The notes beneath the pieces are model-generated. The model was not told the origin of the DNA and did no database searches. It worked only from the letters and a program-made list of their open reading frames with translations. A DNA stretch of 64,000 nucleotides from Entophlyctis helioformis (Eukaryota > Chytridiomycota > Chytridiomycetes > Chytridiales > Chytriomycetaceae): contig JAHLKH010000002.1 in the NCBI GenBank assembly GCA_025526915.1, forward strand, positions 248,001 to 312,000, given 5' to 3'. Every line of letters starts with the position of its first letter. Position 1 is the stretch's first letter. The position numbers and the translations under genes were made by a program. This document shows positions 54,451 to 64,000 of the stretch, in pieces.

Positions 54451-57056
54451 ATGGCGTCCTCGCAACGGCCGCATTCTGACCTGCTGCCCGCGGGCATCGC
54501 CTCGCCCGTCCATGCCATCCCGCCCTCTGCCGCCTCGTCGCTCGCACACGCCGGCGCACACGCCTATGTCCACGCAGGCCATGCTGGCCACGCAGGCCAC
54601 GCCGGCCACGGAACAGGCACGCTGGGGCGGCCCACATCCGCCAATCTGGAGCAGCGGGCCGTCAAGGCTGCCAATGCACCGATGGGCGCAGCCGCCGCAG
54701 CCGCAGCCGCAGCTGCCGTGCGCCCGTCGTCTGAAATCATATCGTCGACATACAAGTCGCCCGAGGCTGAAGGTGTGCCCTCGCCCTGCTGTGCCCGCGG
54801 CCTGCCGCTGTCGGGCACAGCTCTTGCCCGCTCGCCTGTTCGCTTTCTCGCTTTCTCGCTCGTGCCCGCCCGCCCGCCTGCTTTGGCCGTGTTTGCTGCC
54901 GAGCACCCTCGCCGGCTTCGCTTGCCGGGCGGCTTGAACAGCGTGAATGGCTTGGACCGCACGCGTCGCCTGCGTCCGCCACGCCCTGACTGCCGTGACT
55001 GACCCGTCTTACACACAACACAAACCCGCCTTACATCCAACCCAACCCAACCCGCCGCATCTCCCGCCACAGCCATCGATCGCTGGTTCGAAGACCTCTC
55101 GTACTACGAGCGCACGCTGGAGCAGATGGCCCGTGCCAAGCTGGACGACCATTTCCGCGACGAGCTGCGTGCCATCGAGCAGTGGTTCTCGGTTCTCTCT
55201 GAGCCCGAACGCACAACGGCCCTGTACACCCTGCTGCAGAACACCACACAGGTTCAGATCCGCTTCTTCATCACCGTGCTGCAGCAGATGGCGCAGCGCG
55301 ACCAGTCGGCTGGCCCGTTGTCTCCAACCCCACCGGCCCCCGCTGGATCCTCCACCATGGGTGCGTCCTGTTGACTGTTTTGACAGAGCTAGCAGAGACT
55401 GGCAGAGACTGGCTTGGCTGGACAGATGTGTCGGCATGGCTAACGTGATTCTGACGGACGACTCGACACGCGACCTGTGCACGAGCAGCCACTGCGTCCA
55501 TGAGGGACGGCGACGAGGCATCCGTGTCGGCAGCAGCTTCGGCGGTCGCTGCTGCAGTCGCTGCCGCCGGAACCGACGACGAGCTGTTTGGCGTCAAGAG
55601 CAGCATGACATCAACGACATCCCGCAACACGCGGCGACTCTACGACCGGCACAGCGCTCCGACTGCAGACGACAAGTACGTGCAGCTGCTGGGTGCTCTC
55701 GGCTCCGGCGACTCGTACAAGGTGGTTCCGGACGGCCCCAGTGGAGCCAGTGGCAGTGCCGCTGGACGCGGCGTGCGGCTGTCGCGCGACGATATAGACT
55801 TTGACGAGTTTTCCGCCAACAGCAGCTTCGGGTCGAACGGCAAACACGTGTCTGGATCGTCCAACAGCTCGGGCCTGAGCGCGCTGGCTGTTGGGTCCAT
55901 GATCCGGCCCAAGACACCCGTGGACGAGGCGATTGCGTCTGCGAACTGGTCCATGATGCCGCCGCCGCCGCCTGCGCCACAGGTGTCTGAACGGACCACG
56001 TCGCTCAGTGTTGCTTCAGAGACGATGCCGCGCATCTCGGCGCGCACAACGTCGAGCCATCTGGGTAACTTGACTGGATCGCCAGCACAAATGGACATCC
56101 CGGCGGCGAATGCAGCCAGTGGCTTGCATCCGTCGCTGAGATCGGCACTGTCGCCGCCGCGGGCAGCATCGCCAGCGCCGCTTGGGCACCATGCACCAAC
56201 CAGCCCGATTCCGGGCACAGCCGGTATTGTCGGCATGGGCATCCCGACCCGCGTCGCCAGCATGTCATCGCCCCTCATGAGCAGCCCCCTCCTCACGTCC
56301 AACCTTGCAACCTCGTCACTCTCAACCCCATCGGCAACCACCACCACTACCACCACCACCACAACAACAACAGTAGTAGCAGCAGCAGCAGCAGCAGTAA
56401 TCGGCGCCGGCGCTGACACGCCCACTTCTTCGGCGAGCACACCGCTTGGCGCTGCGACGCCGACGCAGGGCTTGATGGGACACCCGTCGCCCGGGTGGAA
56501 CCATGTCGTTGCTGGTGGGCATGCCCACCACTCGCTCTACGCGACGTCGGACGTGTCGGACGATACGGGCGAGCACGAGTCGAATGACCCGCGGAGCAGG
56601 ACTGGCACGGGCGGCCTGCATCACAAGGAAAAGGGCAAGATACCCGACTCTGTGGATCTCGAGGCCATCAAGGGTGGGTTGTCTGTCTCTCTGTCTGCCT
56701 GCGTGTCTGTCTGTCTGCCTGTCTGCTCCTCGCTGTTTTGGGGGGTTTGGGTAGGCTGGTAGACTGACGCGCGAGAGTGGTGCTGGATGTGTGCCGCAGA
56801 TATCCCCGGATGGTTGAGGAGCTTACGGCTGCACAAGTACACGCACATCTTTGAGAACGATGACTGGCGTGTCATGGTCAAGTTGTCCGAGGAAGATCTG
56901 ATTGGTCGTGGCGTGGCGGCACTCGGTGCTCGACGCAAGATGCTCAAAGTGTTTGAGCTTGTGCGCAAAGAGCTTGAGGACCAGGTACCTGCCCTGCCCT
57001 GCTCTGCCCTGCCCTGCCCTATGGTGTTGTGTTGCGTTGGCGTCGGCGGTGACTGA
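54451..57056 (+). CDS. VTS1: VTS1/Smaug-like SAM-domain RNA-binding protein
   Basis: Exons 54451-54772, 55073-55360, 55489-56673 (start tentative) and 56800-56984, with the 3' end unresolved; about 660 aa. VTS1/Smaug proteins bind hairpins (SRE) through the SAM domain and recruit CCR4-NOT. The conserved N-terminal block reads [20 protein letters not shown] then [20 protein letters not shown], specific to fungal VTS1. The middle is Ser/Pro/Thr/Ala-rich with a Thr run and an Ala run (about 56330-56400). The SAM domain is [20 protein letters not shown], then [20 protein letters not shown]. After ELEDQ either the frame reads on to TGA at 57054-57056 or a GT donor at 56985 splices to about 57064; in the latter case I see no early stop. 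Confidence 0.88.
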
Positions 57057-57328
57057 CTGGCAGTCGATGGGCATGTATGTATGCACGACAGGGCGTCGAG
57101 TTGTAGACAGCGTCTCCGAGGTTACACACACACGTGCACGCACGCACGCATACAACACCTTCCCCTGTTTTCATTTTGCCTCTTACGGGTGGCTGGCCCT
57201 CCTTGATCCCCTCGCGAGCGTGCACTCTTTGCACCGCAGCCATAAAACAACAACGTACTACACACATCAGCCTTCCTCGTCCTTCCCTCGGCTTTATTCC
57301 TCTGCTCGTGTTGCTTGTCAAACTCGAA

Positions 57329-58806
57329 TCACTTTTGTAGCAGGTGGATCGGCGCGTCCGTGGCAATGGCAGCCTCCTTGCCGCCGATGGTGCCGACAGA
57401 CCCCGTGATGCCAAACGACGTCCACGACGTCACGTTGTCGGTGGGCTCGATCGCCACCCAGCTGAGACCGTTTGCCTTTTTGAGCACAATCTCGATCTTG
57501 GTCGACAGGATCTCGTATCTCGATGCCGCGGGATCAATCGGCTATCCCATCCCATCGCATCGTTGTCAAACCGCACCGGGCATGAGTATCTGCCCACATA
57601 CACTCGGTAAATCCAACACATCCAAACAAACAACGCACCTGGAACAGCGGCGTGTGGTACGTGTGCACACTCCCGTCCATGAACGCGACATTGACCTCGA
57701 GCCGACGCTCGCCAAACACAACCGTCGTCGACGCGCGATCGACTTTTTTGGCAAACACCGAGACAATGACCTCGCCGGGTGTCTGGTACCAATCGCGTCT
57801 GCACTCGACCTGCACGCGTCCCTTGCCCTCGCCCGCCGCGCCGGCCAGGACGCCGTCCGTGAACCGGTGCAGCGCGGTCGTGCAGCCGGGGATTTTGAGA
57901 AACTCGTCAAACTCGAGGACGCGACGCGCGCAGCACGACCAGCCCTTGGAGCCTTCATGGAAGATGGGGGCGCCCGGGTGGTGGACGCACGGTTGTGTGC
58001 GCGAGGCCGCGTCGACGTGCGCGGCGTTGCAGCCTTTGCGGCGGCAGACGGTGCCTGGGGCGATGACGGCGTCGGGTGCGTCGTGGAGGTCCTGCTCGCG
58101 TGGCGCGGCTGGCTTTTCGGGCGTGGGCTGTGCGAGTGCGGGTGCAGGTGCCGGTGTGGGTGCCGGTGCAGCCGTGGTAAAGGTTTCGACGCCTGCAGAT
58201 GAGACGGATGACGCGACGGCCGACGGGGTGTCGACGGGCTTGGCGACGGGTTTGGGGATCGGCGCCGGGGCAACGGCCGAGTGCTTGCCAGCGGTGCATC
58301 CGGGGATCTGCATGCGCATTGCACGGTCAGCGTCGGGACGCGTGAACATGGCGTGAACGGCGTGAACGGCATGAGGCCCACCTTGAGAAAGTCGTCAAAG
58401 TCGGTGACCTTCTTGGTGCAGCAAGACCATCCCTGTGGCGTTGCCAGTGCAAAGGTGGGCTAGTGTGAGTGTGTGTGTATGTGCCGACGCACAGCCGTGT
58501 CTGCCGTCGCAGTTGCTGCTGGTGAACAGCAGGCTTGTAGGCAGCGGCAGCCAGCCCAGCCACGCGGCAGAACGCTGTGGAACGTTGCGGATTCTGGCTT
58601 GGCAGGGCCGTGGGCTTGCAGCAGCCAGACTGGTGCAGAGCAGCGACGAGCGCAGCAACGGGCACGGCAACGGGAAGATGGCTTGCCTTGAGACCCTCGT
58701 GGAAGATGGGGCCGCCCGGGTGGAAGCGGCAGGCCTCGGCGGCAGCATCGGCGTCCGGGTCGAACGTCTGGCCGCAGCCCTTGTTCAGGCAGGCGATGGA
58801 CGGCAT
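57329..58806 (-). CDS. CHORDC1: CHORD-CS protein (CHORDC1/CHP1, RAR1 family)
   Basis: Minus-strand exons 58687-58806, 58382-58432, 57639-58307 and 57329-57541 give 350 aa. Two CHORD zinc-binding domains (CLNKGCGQTF...HPGGPIFHEGLK...GWSCC and CRRKGCNAAH...HHPGAPIFHEGSKGWSCC) flank an Ala/Pro/Thr-rich linker. A C-terminal CS domain follows (VQVECRRDWYQTPGEVIVSV, then YEILSTKIEIVLKKANG). CHORD proteins bind the HSP90 ATPase domain and SGT1, which is also in this window at 2.0-2.9 kb. Intron 1 has a GC donor (AAG|GCAAGC at 58686-58681), placed inside the first CHORD so that HEGLK joins GWSCC. All Cys/His ligands appear intact. Confidence 0.94.
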
Positions 58807-58880
58807 GTCGTGTTTGTCGAGATCTGGAGAAGCCGGCTCGGGCTGCTTTCGTCTTCGCTTGTTCCCTGAGAGTCGCCCGC

Positions 58881-58920
58881 TGATTGGCCCGCCATCCAGT
58901 CACGTGATAGCACACGTGAC
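58881..58920 (-). promoter_or_regulatory. CHORDC1 promoter: CCAAT box and inverted E-box pair
   Basis: 75-115 bp upstream of the CHORDC1 ATG lie a reverse CCAAT (attgg, 58883-58887) and an inverted repeat gtcacgtg-N6-cacgtgac (899-906 and 913-920 of 58.8-58.9 kb). Each arm contains CACGTG, the bHLH (Cbf1/Pho4/MYC type) site. The pairing is seen in sequence; which factor binds is inference. Confidence 0.6.
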
Positions 58921-59648
58921 CTGCATTCCATCAGCATCGGTTGTGCATCGGTTGAAGGTCCTCACGACAGATCTGGCTGGTCACACTACTACTACGGGTG
59001 GCTTTCCCGCCTTACAAAGGCTGTAGGTGCAGGCCGCTGACTCTTGGGCCATGCGACGGGTCGCTGGCCGGATGGTAAAGAGGCTGACAAGACAAATGGC
59101 AGTTCAATCGTCTGTCAAAGAACAACGAGGAGGGCAGCAGACGCAAGGAGACGATGGGGCAAGAATAAGGACTGTGCAAGCAGATATGGGACAGGATCAC
59201 GGGACAGCAGGCCGTCTGGAGGATGCGCGGCATTAACGACCAGAGAGACTGAGAGGGACAAGGATCCCACAAAGGTCCGTGGCATCAAGCACACGGACGC
59301 GATGTGCTGAACAATCGATCCATCCATCCATCCAGGCTATCTGCTCGTGGTCTGGCTGCTGGTGTTGCTGATCCTGTCTCCATCTTGCGAGTGCATATTC
59401 TTTGGTCTCTGGCGGGTTGCGGCGTGTTTGCTGGATAATGGGATGTGGCGAAGTCGGGTCTGGGGGAGTTGCTGCTGTAAAATGTTGGCGGCTGGGCGGG
59501 TAGTTGGATGGGTGCGGATGAAGAAGGAAAGGTCGGGTCAAGAATGAAGAGACGAAGCGAGATGCAGTCGGGCGGTCGGGCGGGCGGTGGGTCGGTCGGT
59601 GGGGGGGAAGTGTGGTCGGGGGATGGAATGTCTGCAGCGGCGGAGGTA
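58921..59648. other. Intergenic region between CHORDC1 and PP1 genes
   Basis: About 730 bp. It contains G/A-rich sequence and a GGTCGG/GGGCGG-type run (59570-59620). No coding frame with family features was seen. It probably holds CHORDC1 upstream DNA and the PP1 3' UTR. Confidence 0.35.
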
Positions 59649-61317
<1,669 letters not shown>

Positions 61318-63324
61318 CATACAAGAGTGCTATGTGAAGAAGAAGCGTGCGGGGAGGTGTTTGTCGTGGTGGGCTGTAAGCGACCGAGGCAGACCAATCT
61401 GAGGCTGGAGGGAACGGGATTCCTCCTGGCTGCGGGTGTTGGCAGACGCGCAATGGTTGGGTTCGGTGGTGATGCCAATAGTGGTCGTCGTGGATCCCGC
61501 GGGTCGCAAGGAGCAAGGCAGGCAGGCGGACAGGCAGGCAGGCAATCGTGTCAGTCTCGTGCGACACAGCAGCAGGTGGGCAGACACGGCAAGAGACAGC
61601 AAGAGACAGCGCGAGACGGCAGAAGGCGAGACTGGGCAGGACAGCAAGGCACGACCGACAGAGTCCGCCAGGCCCAGCATCTCCGGTGCCAGACAGCCAG
61701 ATGGCCACGCCTCCCAACCCCAGGAAAACAAGACAGGCAGGAGGGACGGCAGGGAGAGGAAGAGAAAGAGTGGGCTGCCGTGTCATGGTGCTGTCATTGG
61801 CGCTGCTGCTGTGGTGGCCACCGCTGCTGTTGCTGTTGCTGTCGCTGCTGCTGTGGGGCGGCCGTGCAGCTGGAGGAGCAGCAGACAGCGGCGCCATGCC
61901 GCGCTGTGCCGCGCTGTGCCGCGCTGTGCCGTGATGGCACACGACCAGCTGGGCACACGCTTCTGTGCTGCGACTTTCAGATCGAGAAAAGACGAGGCGG
62001 GCGGCCTTGGCGGGCAGCAGCTGGACTGGGCCTGTGCTGGGCAGTGTTGTGGTGCTGTGCTGAGGGTGCGGTGGTTGGCGAGAGCGAGGTGCGGCTGGCG
62101 ACAGGGCGAGGCGGCCATATGCAGCGGGTTGTGCTGGCGCTGCTGGTGCTGGTGCTGGTGCTGCCGAGTGTTGCTGCTGCTACTGCCGAGTGTTGCTGCG
62201 CAGCGTGCCGCATGATTGCTCGAGACGAGACAGACACAGGGCAGAGGGAGAGGCAAGGGTGCGAGAGGGTGCGGTGGGAGGCCGGCTGGCTGGCTGGCTG
62301 GCCGTGGTGGCTGGCCGTGGTGGCTGGCTGGCCGTGGTGGGCATGCATGGGGGCGGCAGGCGCTCTGGCCGTGTGCCGGGCAGCGACGCCCCGACACGCG
62401 GCCGCATGCGCTCTGGCCCTGCTGTCTGCTGTCTTCGCTCTGTCTTCGCTCTGCGCTCTGCCCGTCTGCCCGTCCGCATGGCTTGACGTGGCGGCAGCGG
62501 CACAAACTCACGTCTGCTGATGATTTGTGGTGAAAGGCAAAACGCAACTTGCCACGGCGCGACGTTGCCATTGCCGTGCGTGATGCAGAAGCGAGCGAGC
62601 GCTCTGGACCTGCTGCTGGGATGCTGCGGCCCCGTTGGATCCTTGCCGTCTGCCGCCTCGCCGCCGCCGTCGTCCTTGTCGCCGTCGCCTGCCGCACGCC
62701 GCACGCCAGCCAGCGCACTCGCGCAGCCGCATGCGCTGCACCAGGGATCGGCAGCCGAGATCAGAGAGTCGCAGGCTGCACGGCCGCCTTTGCTCACACC
62801 GCAGCAGCCGCAGCAGCAGCAGCAGCTTCGCAACATTGGCCGCATCGTGCCCATCGACGACTCGTCGGCCGCATCTGCGTCTGCATCTGCATCTGGACTG
62901 CCAACTGCTGTCGAGCCAGCCGTCGTGGTGGATACGAGACCAGCATCTGGCCGCTTGAACGCCGGCGCCGCCGCTGCTGCTGCTACTGCTGCCCACAGCC
63001 AGACCAGCCAGACCAGCCGCGCCATCTGCAGCGATCGTGGGCCGCAGCACCACTCGACTGCCACGCCATCAGCGAATGCCGCCGTCGCCAACTTGCCACA
63101 ACATCAAACAGCCAACATGGTCTTCCCCATCTCGCAAGGCAAGCCGCCGTGCCGTGCCGAATGCTGCCGCGGGGTTCCGTCTGCCCATGCCTGCCCATGT
63201 CTGCCATGCCTGCCATGCCTGCTTACCATCCACGTGCACGCTCTCTCGCCTCGCCCTTCTGGCCATGCAACCCCGTCGCTGGACGTCTGCGCTCGTGCTC
63301 GTGTCCGTCGCGCCTGTCGCCGCC
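61318..63324. other. Long intergenic/5' region upstream of pyruvate kinase
   Basis: About 2 kb of G/C-rich simple sequence: purine-rich agacag/caggcagg tracts (61490-61770), gctgctg runs (61800-61860), ctggctgg runs (62280-62340) and cagcagcag (62806-62822). Long open frames on both strands (for example 61162-62520 and 62520-63404) look composed of repeats. The pyruvate kinase N-terminal exon(s) must lie in the right part, but I could not fix them. Just upstream of the PP1 start, 61115-61215 is a cagtcagtc/ccaatcca repeat inside PP1 intron 1. Confidence 0.4.
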
Positions 63325-63835
63325 AACGCTGCAACAACACGACGGCCAACGCCCAACCCTGCTCAGCCAGCTCATCGGGCATCCTCCGCACAAAGGTCGT
63401 CTGACCATTGGACCTGGTACGCCTCTTGCCCAGCCAGTCGCCAGCCAGCCAGCAGCCAGCCAGCCCTGGCCTGCTGGCCTGCTTCTTGTGCCTCTTGTGC
63501 TGACCATCGGCTGCCATCATTGCTGCCCTTCACATCGCATCGCATCGCATCACATCGCATCACATCGCATCGCTGCGGATCTGCGTCTTGTCCGCTGCTT
63601 CCCTCGGCTGCCTGCCAATGGCTCGCCGCCAACTCTCGGCCCGCAACAGCTTCGCAGTCCAAGGAGACGCTCACCAAGCTCGTCAAGAGCGGCATGAACA
63701 TTGCCGTCTTAACATGAGCCACTGCACCCACGAATCCGCCGCAGAGATCATCAGCACCCTGCGCGAGGTCCTCCAAGAACTCCCAAACAGCCCTCCCGTC
63801 GGCATCTGGCTCGACATCAACGGCCCCAAAGTCAG
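63325..63835 (+). CDS. PYK1: Pyruvate kinase, 5' portion (partial, frame-broken)
   Basis: Two exons are recognisable: one ending at 63416 (SGILRTKVV, then TIGP in a shifted frame) and one at 63650-63835 (ASQSKETLTKLVKSGMNIA, then LNMSHCTHESAAEIISTLRE and GIWLDINGPKV). The gene continues beyond the window. Pyruvate kinase makes pyruvate and ATP from PEP and ADP. The motifs match the start of the A domain, where the conserved Arg and Asn of NIARLN-type sequences bind substrate. Two one-base losses interrupt the frame: near 63400 (within gtctgacc) and near 63704 (gccgtctt). Since this is normally an essential single gene, I judge these to be sequence errors. The intron between the exons holds a catcgcatcg pentamer-like repeat (63533-63574). 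Confidence 0.82.
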
Positions 63836-64000
63836 GTACGCCCTCGCATGTCCCGTCGCAGCGTCCATGCCTGCCTCGTCTGCCGCCAGCATGCACACGT
63901 GGCCATCGTCGCAGATCGATTGGCGATGCTAGCTGGCATCCACCTCGCGTGGCGGATGCATGTCCGCCTCGCTCGCAGCCTGATGCGATCAGATACACAG
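63836..64000 (+). other. Start of next pyruvate kinase intron
   Basis: GTACGC donor follows GTCAG at 63835. No convincing continuation exon is visible before the window ends, although an AG close to the end could be an acceptor. Confidence 0.45.

Overview
This is a GC-rich eukaryotic nuclear window, almost certainly from a fungus. Genes are dense and intron-rich, mostly with short introns of about 50-110 nt, and most proteins could be assembled exon by exon in a consistent reading phase. The gene set points to an early-diverging zoosporic (chytrid-like) fungus. A fungal-style CCR4 with an LRR domain, CDH1 and VTS1 occur beside genes usually linked to centrioles, flagella or animal-like complements: an LRRC45-type centriolar linker protein, a kinesin-10 with a C-terminal HhH, a borealin-like protein, a CNPPD1-type membrane cyclin and a SELENOK-like protein. 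The species is not stated by the sequence; this assignment is inference.

Layout. 1-8.6 kb: 3' part of an unknown Ser/Thr/Pro-rich gene, SGT1 and a full ABCC transporter. 8.8-16.2 kb: a broken F-box-like/ankyrin gene, a tRNA-Gln, and a nearly intact young Ty3/gypsy LTR retrotransposon inserted just upstream of that tRNA. 16.3-31.2 kb: long-chain acyl-CoA synthetase, CDH1, LRRC45, SELENOK-like, borealin-like, CSN7 and an unknown gene. 31.2-45.7 kb: Lunapark, kinesin-10, a second ankyrin + tRNA-Gln copy without the retrotransposon, CNPPD1-like cyclin, phosducin-like protein, organellar-type methionine aminopeptidase, FEN1, a Fanzor/TnpB-type nuclease C-terminal remnant and RPL32. 48.2-64 kb: CCR4, CCDC115/VMA22, ALG2, VTS1, a CHORD/CS protein, PP1 catalytic subunit and the start of pyruvate kinase.

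How the genes relate. Many neighbours are head-to-head with very short shared promoters (start codons overlapping, or 8, 32 or 33 bp apart). Functional partners sit in the same window: SGT1 and CHORD protein (HSP90 co-chaperones), CCR4 and VTS1 (mRNA deadenylation), and several cell-division genes (CDH1, borealin, kinesin-10, PP1). No operons, CRISPR arrays or bacterial signals are expected and none were seen.

Data caution. Nearly every frame break found (ABCC transporter, both ankyrin copies, gag/pol, pyruvate kinase) looks like a single-base change, and where it can be compared it is a single-base loss. An essential gene (pyruvate kinase) carries two. The assembly probably contains deletion errors, so pseudogene calls here are provisional. 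Exon boundaries are my own reading from splice sites, phase and family conservation.
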